DNA of 64,000 bases from Pseudoalteromonas lipolytica (GCF_900116435.1 NZ_FPAZ01000012.1:1-64000); one strand, 5' to 3'. Numbered from the stretch's first letter, positions 36,090-46,309 are shown. A program made the numbers and translations. The notes: a model not told the origin generated them from the sequence alone.

Positions 36090-38681
36090 TTAATGCTCCT
36101 CAGACTCTAAAAAGTCTTGAGCAAAGCGCTGAAGTACACCACCAGCTGAGTATATTGATACTTCTTCGGCTGTGTCTAAGCGACAGGTCATCGGTACTTC
36201 AACCACCTCACCACTTGTGCGTGTAATGAGCAGAGTTAATGTCGCACCAGGTGTTGGCTCGCCTTTAACGCTAAAGGTCTCACTACCATCAATGCCTAAT
36301 GTAGTTCGTGTTGTGCCCGCTTTAAATTCAAGTGGTAACACACCCATACCAATAAGGTTTGTGCGATGAATTCGCTCAAAGCCTTCTGCAGCAATAACTT
36401 GTACACCAGCAAGACGAACCCCTTTTGCAGCCCAGTCACGTGACGAACCTTGACCATAATCAGCACCCGCCACAATGATGAGTGGTTGTTTACGCGCCAT
36501 GTAGGTTTCGATAGCCTCCCACATACGGGTCACTTTACCTTCAGGCTCAATACGAGCATAAGAACCTTGCTTTATTTCACCATTTTCTTTAACCATTTCG
36601 TTCAATAGTTTAGGGTTTGCAAACGTTGCACGTTGAGCAGTTAAGTGATCCCCTCGGTGAGTAGCATACGAGTTAAAGTCTTCTTCGGGTAAGCCCATTT
36701 TAGCAAGGTACTCACCCGCAGCACTTGATGCTAAGATTGCATTCGAGGGTGATAAGTGATCAGTCGTAATATTGTCACCTAATACAGCTAATGCACGCAT
36801 ATCAGTTAAACTACGCTCACCAGCCAATGCACCTTCCCAATATGGCGGGCGACGAATATAAGTGCTTTGCGGACGCCATTGATAAAGTGGGTCGTTATAT
36901 TCACCATAATCAACACTTAAATCAAACATAGGCTCGTAAACCTTTCTAAATTGTTCAGGTTTAACGCTTTGTTTAATCACTGCATCAATTTCTTCATCTG
37001 ATGGCCATAGATCCATTAAGCGGATTTCGTTGCCGTGTGAATCGATTCCCAATACGTCTTTTTCGATGTCAAAACGAATAGTACCTGCAATGGCATAAGC
37101 AACCACTAAGGGAGGTGACGCAAGGAATGCTTGTTTGGCATAAGGGTGAATACGACCATCGAAGTTACGGTTACCCGACAACACAGCAGTTGCGTATAAG
37201 TCACGGTCAATAATTTCTTGTTGAATTTTAGGATCAAGCGCGCCACTCATCCCATTACAGGTTGTGCATGCAAATGCCACAATGCCAAAGCCTAACTTTT
37301 CAAGCTCTGGTAATAAATTGGCTTCTTCAAGGTATGATTTAACCGCTTTAGAACCCGGTGCTAAAGAGGTTTTAACCCACGGTTTACGTGATAAACCTTT
37401 CGCGTTCGCATTGCGCGCAAGTAAACCAGCAGCAATCACGTTACGCGGATTACTGGTATTAGTACAGCTCGTAATTGCTGCGATAATACATGCACCATCA
37501 GGCATTAAGCCTGCTTCATTTTCAACAACCCCTGTGATCCCTGCTTTAGCAAGGTCATTGGTTGCAACACGACGATGTGGATTAGATGGGCCCGCAATAT
37601 TACGGCCAACGGATGATAAATCGAACGTTAAAACACGTTCATATTCAGCCGTTTTTAAACTATCGCTCCACAAGCCAGTTTCTTTTGCATAGGTTTCCAC
37701 CAGCTTAACTTGCTCTTCTTCGCGGCCGGTTAGACGCAAGTAATCAAGTGTGTTGTCGTCAATATAGAACATAGCTGCTGTGGCACCAAATTCAGGTGTC
37801 ATGTTTGAAATCGTTGCACGGTCACCTAACGTCAGTGCATCAGCCCCTTCACCATAAAACTCAAGGTAAGTTGAAACAACTTTCTCGTTACGTAAAAACT
37901 CCGTGATCGCAAGTACGATATCGGTTGCAGTAATGCCTGGTTGTGGTTTACCGGTAAGTTCAACACCAACAATATCAGGTAAGCGCATGTACGAAGCACG
38001 GCCAAGCATGACGCTTTCAGCTTCAAGCCCGCCCACGCCCACAGCAATAACGCCTAATGCATCAACCATAGGAGTATGGCTGTCTGTGCCGACTAAGGTA
38101 TCTGGAAATGCAACGCCATCACGTTTTTGAATAACAGGCGACATTTTCTCTAAGTTGATTTGGTGCATGATGCCGTTACCCGGTGGAATAACATCAATGT
38201 TCTTAAATGCCGTTTTTGTCCAGTTTATAAAGTGAAAGCGATCATCGTTACGACGATCTTCAATGGCGCGATTTTTTTCAAACGCATCGGGTTCAAAACC
38301 TGCGTGTTCTACTGCTAATGAATGGTCAACGATTAATTGAGTAGGTACCACTGGGTTTACTTTCGCAGGATCGCCGCCTTTCGCGGCAATTGCATCGCGT
38401 AAACCGGCTAAATCAACCAGCGCTGTTTGGCCTAAAATGTCATGACACACGACACGTGCAGGAAACCACGGAAAATCTAGGTCACGTTTACGTTCAATTA
38501 ATTGCGAAAGTGCATCGTTTAACATTTCAGGTTCACAGCGACGAACTAAGTTTTCAGCTAATACGCGTGATGTGTAAGGAAGTGTGGCGTAGCTGCCTGG
38601 CTTAATGGCATCAACAGCAGCGCGAGTATCAAAATAATCAACGCCGGTGCCTGCTAATGGTTTTCTAAATTCTGTATTCAT
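36090..38681 (-). CDS. acnD: Fe/S-dependent 2-methylcitrate dehydratase AcnD
   Basis: The 863-residue aconitase-family enzyme dehydrates 2-methylcitrate to 2-methylaconitate. Cluster ligands are in SCTNTSNP (one Cys) and CTTCNGMSG (two Cys). The aconitase swivel-domain signature GADYGQGSSRDWAAKG is near the C-terminus, and GTDSHTPMVDALGV is the earlier active-site segment. AcnD with PrpF replaces PrpD in this version of the pathway. A hairpin cluster in the 116 bp before it may set its level relative to prpC. Confidence 0.95.
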   Translation of the reverse strand: MNTEFRKPLAGTGVDYFDTRAAVDAIKPGSYATLPYTSRVLAENLVRRCEPEMLNDALSQLIERKRDLDFPWFPARVVCHDILGQTALVDLAGLRDAIAAKGGDPAKVNPVVPTQLIVDHSLAVEHAGFEPDAFEKNRAIEDRRNDDRFHFINWTKTAFKNIDVIPPGNGIMHQINLEKMSPVIQKRDGVAFPDTLVGTDSHTPMVDALGVIAVGVGGLEAESVMLGRASYMRLPDIVGVELTGKPQPGITATDIVLAITEFLRNEKVVSTYLEFYGEGADALTLGDRATISNMTPEFGATAAMFYIDDNTLDYLRLTGREEEQVKLVETYAKETGLWSDSLKTAEYERVLTFDLSSVGRNIAGPSNPHRRVATNDLAKAGITGVVENEAGLMPDGACIIAAITSCTNTSNPRNVIAAGLLARNANAKGLSRKPWVKTSLAPGSKAVKSYLEEANLLPELEKLGFGIVAFACTTCNGMSGALDPKIQQEIIDRDLYATAVLSGNRNFDGRIHPYAKQAFLASPPLVVAYAIAGTIRFDIEKDVLGIDSHGNEIRLMDLWPSDEEIDAVIKQSVKPEQFRKVYEPMFDLSVDYGEYNDPLYQWRPQSTYIRRPPYWEGALAGERSLTDMRALAVLGDNITTDHLSPSNAILASSAAGEYLAKMGLPEEDFNSYATHRGDHLTAQRATFANPKLLNEMVKENGEIKQGSYARIEPEGKVTRMWEAIETYMARKQPLIIVAGADYGQGSSRDWAAKGVRLAGVQVIAAEGFERIHRTNLIGMGVLPLEFKAGTTRTTLGIDGSETFSVKGEPTPGATLTLLITRTSGEVVEVPMTCRLDTAEEVSIYSAGGVLQRFAQDFLESEEH

Positions 38682-38742
38682 GATGACTCTACTTGTACTT
38701 GGTGACGATGAAGGAAGCTGGGCTTGTTTTTAGTGTTTTTAT

Positions 38743-38773
38743 GCCCTTTCATAAAAGGGCGGCTTAGCCGCCC
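38743..38773 (-). terminator. Mutually exclusive hairpins between prpC and acnD
   Basis: On the minus strand a GC-rich stem (38757-38763 with 38767-38773, loop of three) is followed by TTTT, as in an intrinsic terminator. Bases 38757-38760 can instead pair in a second stem (38743-38749 with 38754-38760). This could be a partial terminator or attenuator. Confidence 0.5.
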
Positions 38774-38797
38774 CTGTCATTGGTTTGATTGGTGTTA

Positions 38798-39922
38798 TTA
38801 ACGCTCAGTAATTGGCGTATAGCTTCGTGCTTCTGGGCCCGTGTAATCAGCGCTTGGGCGGATAATACGGTTATTAGCACGCTGCTCTTTAACATGAGCA
38901 GTCCAACCTGTTACACGGCTCATCACGAAAATAGGCGTGAATAACTTCGTTGGAATGTCCATGAAGTGATACGCTGATGCATGGAAGAAATCAGCGTTAC
39001 AGAACAATTTTTTCTCGCGCCACATAACGTCTTCACAACGAACAGATACCGGGTATAACACAGTATCACCCACTTCTGCTGCCAGTTTTTCAGACCATTT
39101 TTTGATGATCACGTTACGTGGGTCAGATTCGCGGTAAATGGCATGACCAAAGCCCATGATCTTATCTTTGCGCTCAAGCATGCCCATTAATGCTTCTTCA
39201 GCTTGATCGGCACTCGTAAAGCTTTCAATCATATCCATCGCAGCTTCATTCGCACCACCATGCAGTGGACCACGCAAACTACCAATTGCACCTGTCACAC
39301 ATGAATGAATATCAGACAAAGTTGAAGCACACACACGCGCTGTGAATGTCGATGCATTAAACTCGTGCTCTGCGTATAAAATGAGCGAAACATTCATTAC
39401 TTGCTCAAATAATGCCGATGGCGCTTTGTCATGTAATAAATGTAAGAAATGTGCGCCAACCGAATCATCATCTGTTTCAGTATTAATACGTACACCGTCA
39501 TGACTAAAACGGTACCAGTAACAAATAATGCTTGGGAATACAGCCACCATGCGGTCGATTGCATCATTGGCTTCACTAAAATCTTGCTCCATTTCTAGGT
39601 TACCTAGCATAGAGCAACCCGTACGCATAACATCCATAGGGTGTGCATCTTTAGGAATGTTTTCTAGTACTGTTTTTAGTGCGTCTGGTAAACCACGAAG
39701 TGTTTTTAACTTAGCTTTATATTCAGTAAGCTCTGCGGTTGTTGGTAATTCACCGCGCGATAGTAAAAAAGAGACTTCTTCAAACTGGGCTTTATCAGCC
39801 AGTTCACTAATATCATAACCACAATACGTTAAACCAGAGCCTGACTTACCTACTGTACACAGAGCTGTTTCACCTGCTACTTGACCACGTAAACCTGCGC
39901 CGCCTAATGCTTTATCTACCAT
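38798..39922 (-). CDS. prpC: 2-methylcitrate synthase PrpC
   Basis: The 374-residue enzyme condenses propionyl-CoA with oxaloacetate. It is a short-type citrate synthase with catalytic histidines in GPLHGGANEAAM and MGFGHAIYRESDPR, and the aspartate in CNADFF. The opening GLRGQVAGETALCTVGKSGSGLTYCGYDI is typical of PrpC. Neighbouring prpB and acnD support the methylcitrate rather than the citrate synthase role. Confidence 0.95.
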   Translation of the reverse strand: MVDKALGGAGLRGQVAGETALCTVGKSGSGLTYCGYDISELADKAQFEEVSFLLSRGELPTTAELTEYKAKLKTLRGLPDALKTVLENIPKDAHPMDVMRTGCSMLGNLEMEQDFSEANDAIDRMVAVFPSIICYWYRFSHDGVRINTETDDDSVGAHFLHLLHDKAPSALFEQVMNVSLILYAEHEFNASTFTARVCASTLSDIHSCVTGAIGSLRGPLHGGANEAAMDMIESFTSADQAEEALMGMLERKDKIMGFGHAIYRESDPRNVIIKKWSEKLAAEVGDTVLYPVSVRCEDVMWREKKLFCNADFFHASAYHFMDIPTKLFTPIFVMSRVTGWTAHVKEQRANNRIIRPSADYTGPEARSYTPITER

Positions 39923-39946
39923 GAGTGTTCTCCTTCAATGTTGTCG

Positions 39947-40822
39947 TTATGATTTTTTAGCTGAGAAAAGGTTATCAAGTGTATTTTCATATGAGTGATA
40001 GTCTAAAAACTCATATAACTCAGCACGTGTTTGCATATTATCGATTTGGCTTTGTTGTGAGCCTTCGTTAAGAATAGATGCATACACGTTAAGTGCTGCT
40101 TTGTTCATGGCTCTGAATGCACTTAATGGGTAAAGCACCATTTCAACACCCACTTCACTTAACTGCTCTTTGGTATAAATCGGTGTTTGACCAAATTCTG
40201 TGATATTCGCAAGGATTGGCACATTTAACGCTTTCGCAAACGCTTGATAATCGGCTAAATCATGAACTGCTTCAGCAAAGATTGCGTCAGCGCCCGCTTC
40301 AACACAGGCTGCTGCACGGTCGATAGCTGCATTTAGGCCTTCTTTTTGGAATGCATCAGTACGCGCCATAATGTAAAAATCGCTATCCGTTTTTGCATCA
40401 ACCGCGGCTTTAATACGGTCAACCATTTCATCTTTAGAAACGATTTCTTTATTTGGACGATGACCACAGCGCTTTTGTGCTACTTGGTCTTCAATATGAA
40501 AACCCGCCGCGCCCGCTTTCGTCATTTCTTTAACTGTACGCGCAATGTTAAATGCCCCGCCCCAGCCTGTATCGGCATCAACAAGAAGCGGTAAGTCGGT
40601 AGCGCTGGTAATTCGACGAATATCTTCAAGTACGTTGTCTAGGCTGGTCATGCCTAAATCTGGCATGCCGTATGATGCATTAGCCACACCAGCGCCTGAG
40701 AGGTATAACGCTTGGTGGCCTGTTTTTTCAGCCATCATGGCACAATACGCATTGACAGTGCCGACCACTTGCAGTGGCTTATTGTTGGCTATCGCCTGTT
40801 TGAACTTTAATCCTGCTGACAT
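39947..40822 (-). CDS. prpB: Methylisocitrate lyase PrpB
   Basis: The 291-residue enzyme splits 2-methylisocitrate into pyruvate and succinate. The family motif is [11 protein letters not shown] with the catalytic cysteine, preceded by [11 protein letters not shown] and followed by IMARTDAF. It is the first enzyme gene after the regulator (87-bp gap) and is separated from prpC by 24 bp. Confidence 0.95.
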   Translation of the reverse strand: MSAGLKFKQAIANNKPLQVVGTVNAYCAMMAEKTGHQALYLSGAGVANASYGMPDLGMTSLDNVLEDIRRITSATDLPLLVDADTGWGGAFNIARTVKEMTKAGAAGFHIEDQVAQKRCGHRPNKEIVSKDEMVDRIKAAVDAKTDSDFYIMARTDAFQKEGLNAAIDRAAACVEAGADAIFAEAVHDLADYQAFAKALNVPILANITEFGQTPIYTKEQLSEVGVEMVLYPLSAFRAMNKAALNVYASILNEGSQQSQIDNMQTRAELYEFLDYHSYENTLDNLFSAKKS

Positions 40823-40894
40823 TGGATAACTCCTATCTTTGAACGGTCACAGCTCTTTGGCTGTGTCTAATTTTTAAAATTAATCTGTGACGGT

Positions 40895-40904
40895 TTGACG
40901 ACAA
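40895..40904. promoter_or_regulatory. Possible GntR operator before prpB
   Basis: On the minus strand TTGTCGTCAA differs by one base from TTGTCGACAA, the palindrome seen at 41642-41651 by the regulator gene. It lies in the gntR-prpB gap, where a second promoter could drive the enzymes. Confidence 0.4.
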
Positions 40905-40909
40905 CTCGG

Positions 40910-41611
40910 CTATTTTTTTGCCGCGTGTAAATCAAACTTAGTCTGTATATTGGCCTGAGATGCGCTTATATGGCGCTTCATTAGCATTTCAGCTAACTCC
41001 CCATCATGATTTTCAATGGCATTAATAATTGCAAGATGCTCATCAAAAGCCTTTGATACGCGAGGCCCCGCCATGCCCATTTGTACACGGTACATACGGA
41101 TTAACTGATACAACTCATTACATAAAAGATGAATTAAGTGAGCGTTTTTAGAGCCTTTGATTATGCGATAATGAAAATCAAGGTCACCCGCTTCTTGGTA
41201 GTAAGATTCACCTTCTTTGACACGTTGTGTTTGCAAGTGTTGATTAAGTAACTGCTTTAAACCTTGCACTTCTTGTGGCTCCATATTGTCGGCAGCTAAA
41301 CGACACGCAAGCCCTTCAAGCGCACTACGAACCTGATACACTTCAATAAGTCGCTCAGCAGTCAGTGCCACAACACGACAACCCACGTTTGCTTTACGTT
41401 CAACTAAGTAGCAACTTTCTAAACGATTAAGTGCTTCACGTAATGTAGCGCGACTAACGCCATAACGCTTCGCAAGTTCAGGCTCAGAAATTTTACTACC
41501 CTGTTCAATAGTGCCTTGAACTATTTCACGGCGCATGTCGACAAACACCTGGTCTGACGCTGTCGTTATCGTGATATCGTTATAGTTATCGTTGGCTTTT
41601 TGCTCTGTCAT
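40910..41611 (-). CDS. GntR-family (FCD) regulator of the methylcitrate operon
   Basis: The 233-residue protein has an N-terminal winged helix (ISEPELAKRYGVSRATLREALNRLE) and a C-terminal all-helical FCD domain with the acid and histidine residues that bind metal or a carboxylate ligand (LDFHYRIIKGS, FDEHLAIINAI). It probably represses the prp genes and its own gene and is released by a methylcitrate-pathway intermediate; this is by analogy to GntR-type prp regulators. ATG 41611 is preferred over a much longer reading from 41842 because AAGAAG lies upstream and the family begins near here. Several TGTCGACA palindromes surround the start. Confidence 0.85.
   Translation of the reverse strand: MTEQKANDNYNDITITTASDQVFVDMRREIVQGTIEQGSKISEPELAKRYGVSRATLREALNRLESCYLVERKANVGCRVVALTAERLIEVYQVRSALEGLACRLAADNMEPQEVQGLKQLLNQHLQTQRVKEGESYYQEAGDLDFHYRIIKGSKNAHLIHLLCNELYQLIRMYRVQMGMAGPRVSKAFDEHLAIINAIENHDGELAEMLMKRHISASQANIQTKFDLHAAKK
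41537..41544. promoter_or_regulatory. TGTCGACA palindrome inside the regulator gene
   Basis: An exact copy of the palindrome found upstream, here within the early coding region (67 bp from the start). It may be an additional operator or chance. Confidence 0.4.
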
Positions 41612-41640
41612 AGTCACTTCTTTAAACGTGCTGAATTTAG

Positions 41641-41652
41641 ATTGTCGACAAT
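41641..41652. promoter_or_regulatory. Operator-like palindrome ATTGTCGACAAT
   Basis: A perfect 12-bp palindrome 30 bp upstream of the regulator's start codon, with the short inverted form usual for GntR-family sites. Confidence 0.6.
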
Positions 41653-41728
41653 TAATAACGTCACTATGCGCGCTATCGTATAAACTGTCAACCTTCAGAC
41701 CATGAAAACAGGCTAAAAAAACAGCTAA

Positions 41729-41738
41729 ATGTCGACAT
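41729..41738. promoter_or_regulatory. Operator-like palindrome ATGTCGACAT
   Basis: A perfect 10-bp palindrome, 88 bp from the previous one, in the same upstream region. Confidence 0.6.
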
Positions 41739-41791
41739 AAAGTGATATCTTTTGAAAATATTGACCATAAACAGTGTTTATAGGGGTGAAG

Positions 41792-41799
41792 TGTCGACA
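41792..41799. promoter_or_regulatory. Operator-like palindrome TGTCGACA
   Basis: The third upstream copy, 62 bp further on and about 95 bp before the rsmF start, so it might also affect that gene. Confidence 0.5.
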
Positions 41800-41892
41800 G
41801 TTTAGTCATACGTGTAAAACTATAAAAAAGTCCCCCGTACACATCAAAAATGATATGATCAGCACATTATCACGTGACTTGAGAGCCCTTTC

Positions 41893-43332
41893 GTGGACGC
41901 TAATACATTTATTCCCGATTCATTTATTGATGATGTAAAAAGCTACCTTCCTGCACATTTATCCCTAGACGATTTTATTGCTGCCTGTAGGCGCCCGCTC
42001 AGACGCTCTGTACGCGTTAATACATTAAAGATGTCTGTTGAAGAGTTTCAGCGCCAATGCGCACGCAAAGGCTGGGAGTTAACGGCCATTCCGTGGTGCG
42101 AAGAAGGGTTTTGGTTAACGCGACCAAGCGAAGAGGAATCCGCTCTTGCCATAGGCAATACTGACTTGCATTTAAGTGGCGCTATGTATGTACAAGAAGC
42201 AAGCTCAATGCTCCCCCCGGTTGCACTTAGAACAGAAGTACAGCACAGCGATGCGGTACTTGATATGGCGTCGGCGCCGGGTTCTAAAACATCACAAATT
42301 GCCGCCATGATGAATAATCAAGGGGTTTTAGTCGCGAATGAATTGTCGTCATCACGCTTAAAAGTACTGGCTGCCACACTTAAACGCATGGGCGTGGGTA
42401 ACTGTGCGCTGTCACATTTTGATGGTGTGATCTTTGGTGATTACATGTATGAATGCTTTGATAGCATTTTACTCGACGCACCGTGTTCTGGTGAAGGCAC
42501 CGTTCGTAAAGATGCAGACGCCCTTAAAAATTGGTCCATTGAATCTAACATCGATATTGCAGCGGTTCAAAAAGCACTCATTAAAAGTGCATTTTATGCA
42601 TTGAAGCCTGGCGGTACACTCGTTTATTCAACCTGTACCCTAACCCCACTTGAAAACCAGCATGTTTGTGAGTATTTATTAGACACATTTCCTAACTGTG
42701 TTGAAGTACAACCACTTGATTGTTTATTCGAAGGGGCAAATAAGGCGACAACCCCTGAGGGCTACTTACACGTATGGCCACAAACATACGATAGCGAAGG
42801 CTTCTTTATCGCAAAATTCAAAAAAGTAGCTTCAGTTGATAACCCGAATCAAAAAGTCAAAAAAGGGGCATTTCCATTTACGGCGTTTGATAAAAAACAA
42901 AGCCAAGCATTTATGCAAACAATTAAAAAACAGTTCGGTCTAAAATCACTGCCAGGCAGCTTAATGCAGCGTGACAAAGAGCTTTGGCTATTTCCTGAAT
43001 CTTTTAATGCACTTCAAGATAAAATCAAATATTCCCGCTTAGGAATCCAAATTGGTGTGATCCACAAAGGGGGTGTGCGCTTAACGCATGAGTTTGCCAC
43101 AGTATTTGGCCAAGATTGCGATAAAAACACTTATGAAATGACAGCTTCTCAAGCAAATGATTACTTCAATGGTAAAGATATTCGTCTTGAGAAACCGGTT
43201 CAAGACAATGGCGAAGTTGTGTTATTGCTGTGTGGCTGTCCCGTGGGTTTAGGTAAATGGCAAAAAAATAAAATTAAAAACTCTTTACCACGCGATCTCG
43301 TGCAAAATACCCAGTTGATAACATGGGTATAA
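41893..43332 (+). CDS. rsmF: 16S rRNA (cytosine(1407)-C(5))-methyltransferase RsmF
   Basis: The 479-residue enzyme methylates C1407 of 16S rRNA using SAM. The catalytic Rossmann domain has [34 protein letters not shown] (with the release cysteine) and [13 protein letters not shown] (with the nucleophilic cysteine). The C-terminal extension with a PUA-like part is the length expected of E. coli YebU/RsmF. The start is GTG 41893. It is divergent from the prp regulator. Confidence 0.93.
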   Translation: MDANTFIPDSFIDDVKSYLPAHLSLDDFIAACRRPLRRSVRVNTLKMSVEEFQRQCARKGWELTAIPWCEEGFWLTRPSEEESALAIGNTDLHLSGAMYVQEASSMLPPVALRTEVQHSDAVLDMASAPGSKTSQIAAMMNNQGVLVANELSSSRLKVLAATLKRMGVGNCALSHFDGVIFGDYMYECFDSILLDAPCSGEGTVRKDADALKNWSIESNIDIAAVQKALIKSAFYALKPGGTLVYSTCTLTPLENQHVCEYLLDTFPNCVEVQPLDCLFEGANKATTPEGYLHVWPQTYDSEGFFIAKFKKVASVDNPNQKVKKGAFPFTAFDKKQSQAFMQTIKKQFGLKSLPGSLMQRDKELWLFPESFNALQDKIKYSRLGIQIGVIHKGGVRLTHEFATVFGQDCDKNTYEMTASQANDYFNGKDIRLEKPVQDNGEVVLLLCGCPVGLGKWQKNKIKNSLPRDLVQNTQLITWV

Positions 43333-43490
43333 CATGCGAATAAACACTGCATAAACACGGTTCTACTTTGGGTAACCAAAGGTAACAACTTGATTTTAAA
43401 GCAGTATAAAATTTGTACATTTATAGTGCAATTTTCATCTCATTAACTACACTTAAAAGTACTTTCTACTTCTCCCTACTGAATTTAGAA

Positions 43491-43571
43491 GGTGTTTTTT
43501 AAAGTTAGCGCAGGCTCGCAAGAGCCACCCCCTAAGCCCAGAACAATGCGGATTCGTTCTGGGCGTTTTTT
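43491..43571 (+). ncRNA. Possible small RNA or rsmF 3' end with two hairpins
   Basis: In the 309-bp gap between rsmF and the deacetylase gene there is a small GGCTC/GAGCC stem with a GCAA tetraloop (43513-43526), an unpaired CACCCCCTAA, and then a strong terminator stem GCCCAGAAC/GTTCTGGGC (43536-43544, 43556-43564) ending GTTTTTTATT. This looks like the 3' half of a Hfq-type sRNA, but no clear promoter was found and it may be only the rsmF terminator. The terminator part itself is secure. Confidence 0.35.
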
Positions 43572-43641
43572 ATTCAAAAGTCGCATAGCCAAACATAATC
43601 CTTTTTGATTTCATTAATAAAATAACTAAAAAGGATCCTCT

Positions 43642-44457
43642 ATGTTAAAACCGCTGTGTGTATTACTTCCCGTTTTTATTAGCTTCCAAAGTATTGCGAA
43701 AAACAGCCAGTACGAAGGCTTTAGCTATCCGAATAAGGCAAAGAACGCCATTAGTATTTCCTTTGATGATGCCAGACACAGTCAGGTAGACACAGGGTTA
43801 GCACTATTAGACAAGTATCAGGTTAAGGCCACCTTTTATGTCTCCCCTTTTAATGTCAAAGAACGCGTTGAAAAATGGCAAATGGCAGTAAAGTCTGGGC
43901 ATGAGATAGCGAACCACACTACCAGCCATTTATGCACCGGCAATTTTGAGTGGTTGCGTAAACAGGGGGTTTCTCTTGAGCAAATTACGCTCAAAGACAT
44001 AGAACAAGATATTCTAAAAGCGCAAGACTATATCAAGCATACGCTGGGCATTGAACCAACCTCGTTCGCATATCCGTGTGGAAACACATTTGTAGGGCGT
44101 GGTGCTAACACAAAAAGTTATGTGCCTGTTATTGCCAAGCACTTCAAAACAGGTCGAACTTGGCTAGATGAAACCGCCAACAACCCTAATTTTACTGATT
44201 TTACTCAGCTTACTAGCTTAGCGATTGATGGCCTTACCTTTGAACAAATAAAAACCATGCTTGAGCAGCACCGTACAAATAACAGCTGGATTATTCTTGC
44301 GGGGCATGAGGTGGGTAAAAGCAGTCAGTACACCACAGACAGCGATGCACTTGAGAAGCTTATCGTGTATTTACAAAACCCAGACAATGGTTTTTGGCTT
44401 GATACCGTGAGTAACGTCGCTAAATATGTAAAAGCTAACCGACAAGAAATTGATTAA
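43642..44457 (+). CDS. Secreted polysaccharide deacetylase (CE4) family protein
   Basis: The 271-residue protein has a signal peptide ending SIAKN and the NodB homology domain: SISFDDAR (catalytic base and metal Asp of motif 1), HEIANHTTSHLC (metal histidines of motif 2), and AYPCG (motif 3). It should remove N- or O-acetyl groups from an extracellular polysaccharide; the substrate is unknown. AAGGA lies before the ATG. Its stop overlaps the convergent PhoD-like gene by 4 bp. Confidence 0.88.
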   Translation: MLKPLCVLLPVFISFQSIAKNSQYEGFSYPNKAKNAISISFDDARHSQVDTGLALLDKYQVKATFYVSPFNVKERVEKWQMAVKSGHEIANHTTSHLCTGNFEWLRKQGVSLEQITLKDIEQDILKAQDYIKHTLGIEPTSFAYPCGNTFVGRGANTKSYVPVIAKHFKTGRTWLDETANNPNFTDFTQLTSLAIDGLTFEQIKTMLEQHRTNNSWIILAGHEVGKSSQYTTDSDALEKLIVYLQNPDNGFWLDTVSNVAKYVKANRQEID

Positions 44458-46307
44458 TGATCATTTAAATCAAACTCAGTAATTTGGTTATCAGCGTGAA
44501 TAAGCTCATACTTTGCAAGCAACCCGTCATTAAGTTCAATCAAGCTGATAGCCGCATTACTTACAAGGTATTTTTGCCCGTCGCCTTTGGTTTGATGTTT
44601 ATCAACTTCCATCTGCCAGCGCTTAGTAAAAAAGTTAAGGGGACTTTTCGGGGCATATAAAATTGAATCAAGCTTATCGAGTACGTTAATAAGTTTTCGC
44701 GGGAACTCATTTTTAATACCACTGGCCGTTAATTGCCAAATACGGTTTTTATGTTTCCCAAAGCGCTTTTGAACAGAAAAACAAAATGAATAATGGACAT
44801 CGCCAGAAAGAATTAATGTTTCTTTCGGTGTATCTTCACGCCGAAATGTATCGAGTAACTTTTTAGCAGAGCCTTCGTGAGCCATCCAGTTTTCAACATC
44901 AACTAATAAAGGCTGACCACAAAAATTAAACATAGCCTGAATCGCTTCTATTGATTTCACCCCAAATACGGGCGCTGGAGAAACGATAATAACCTTATCA
45001 TGCGAAAGTAAGCTTTCTTCAAGTTCGGTTAAGCGTTCCCAGTCGAGTAAACCTGAAGGCTCATTAAAGTTTTGCTCATTACGCCAGCGATGGGTGCGCG
45101 TATCAAGCACCACCACTTTAGGAATGGTATTGAGCTCGTAATGCCAGTAATTAAAATTGAGGATCAGCTTATCGAACTCTTTGAACTGCCATGTTTGGCC
45201 GTCAAAGCTTTCTGTGAACGCAGATAACAAAGACAGCGTTTTTTCACCCGCATCATTACCAATCCCTTGCATTAACCAATAACTTATTAAGCCGTTATTA
45301 ACGATTCGCCGGCTGACTGGGTGTTGATAGATAGCGTGCTCCCACCCTGCCGTTAAATTCCAGTCATCTGTGACATCATGGTCGTCAAACATCATCAGGG
45401 TTGATACATTAGCAAACAACCGCTGTGTTTTATTCAACCCATCCGCAAAGCCAAGGAGTGCATCCTTTTCAAGCTGAAATTGCGTGGCGTGTTTAGGCGG
45501 CAGTGTTGGGCAATCTGTCTGTGCAAAATCAATTAGCTGCCACGAAACAGCACTAAAGTTAAGTATATAAAGTGCAATGAACTCTTGAAAATGTACTAAA
45601 TGATTTTCAGCTTTTAAACTAGAAAAATGAGGCTCATCTTTTTTAAGCCAATAACCGACTCCCCATTTGCTGCGATTTTGCCAAGGCACTTTAGGCAAAT
45701 AAAGATGGCGACTATAAAGCTGTTCGCTAAAACAGACGGGTAAATTGAGCTTAAGCGGCGGCTCTATAAAGATCCCAAACAGCGTTATGATTTTTTCTAT
45801 CGCCAGTAACATCGGCCCTGCAACATCATCTGCGTATACTTGATCACCCGATAACAAAAGTAAATCAGCACCCGCGTTTAGCGATTGTCGCTGCTCATTT
45901 TGCCACGTGTCGGCTGCCACCAAACTATCTTTAGCAGGATGATGGGGGTTACGGCACGAACCATGTAAGATTTTATCGAGTCTATTGGGAATTACAAATG
46001 CAGGAAAGTCGGCACGTTCGTAGCAAAATGCAGATAAATCGAGGCTTTTATCACGATCATGAAGTGAATAATAGATCAGTGAATCAACCCCAAATGGCTG
46101 TGAGATTGGTAAAGCAATGACATAGTGAAGAAAGAGAGCCTCGCCTAATTGAATGACTTCATGCTGACAGGTAGATTCAAGGCCCTCAAACTCAATTCTA
46201 TAATCACTATTTCGGGTTGTTACAAACTGAAAACAAACTTGATGAGGATCTGCACGGCGTACCATAGGCCCCATAATAAGTTGAGGTAAATTTGATACGC
46301 CGGTCAT
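44454..46307 (-). CDS. PhoD-like metallophosphatase family protein
   Basis: The 617-residue protein has the PhoD-type metallophosphatase pattern: ILHGSCRNP, LLSGDQVYADD, MMFDDHDVTDDWN, VLDTRTHRW and LILSGDVHYSF. These supply the Fe/Ca-binding aspartates and histidines. No signal peptide is visible, unlike classical PhoD, so it may be cytosolic; its phosphoester substrate is unknown. It lies 2 bp after tatD and is the last gene of the long minus-strand operon. Confidence 0.85.
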   Translation of the reverse strand: MTGVSNLPQLIMGPMVRRADPHQVCFQFVTTRNSDYRIEFEGLESTCQHEVIQLGEALFLHYVIALPISQPFGVDSLIYYSLHDRDKSLDLSAFCYERADFPAFVIPNRLDKILHGSCRNPHHPAKDSLVAADTWQNEQRQSLNAGADLLLLSGDQVYADDVAGPMLLAIEKIITLFGIFIEPPLKLNLPVCFSEQLYSRHLYLPKVPWQNRSKWGVGYWLKKDEPHFSSLKAENHLVHFQEFIALYILNFSAVSWQLIDFAQTDCPTLPPKHATQFQLEKDALLGFADGLNKTQRLFANVSTLMMFDDHDVTDDWNLTAGWEHAIYQHPVSRRIVNNGLISYWLMQGIGNDAGEKTLSLLSAFTESFDGQTWQFKEFDKLILNFNYWHYELNTIPKVVVLDTRTHRWRNEQNFNEPSGLLDWERLTELEESLLSHDKVIIVSPAPVFGVKSIEAIQAMFNFCGQPLLVDVENWMAHEGSAKKLLDTFRREDTPKETLILSGDVHYSFCFSVQKRFGKHKNRIWQLTASGIKNEFPRKLINVLDKLDSILYAPKSPLNFFTKRWQMEVDKHQTKGDGQKYLVSNAAISLIELNDGLLAKYELIHADNQITEFDLNDH

Positions 46308-46309
46308 TG

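Noticed and set aside
37264..37692. Plus-strand 142-codon frame within acnD
   Set aside because: It lies entirely antisense to the conserved dehydratase gene and resembles no family.
41612..41842. N-terminal extension of the GntR regulator
   Set aside because: It contains the operator palindromes and no conserved residues; the start at 41611 has a ribosome site.
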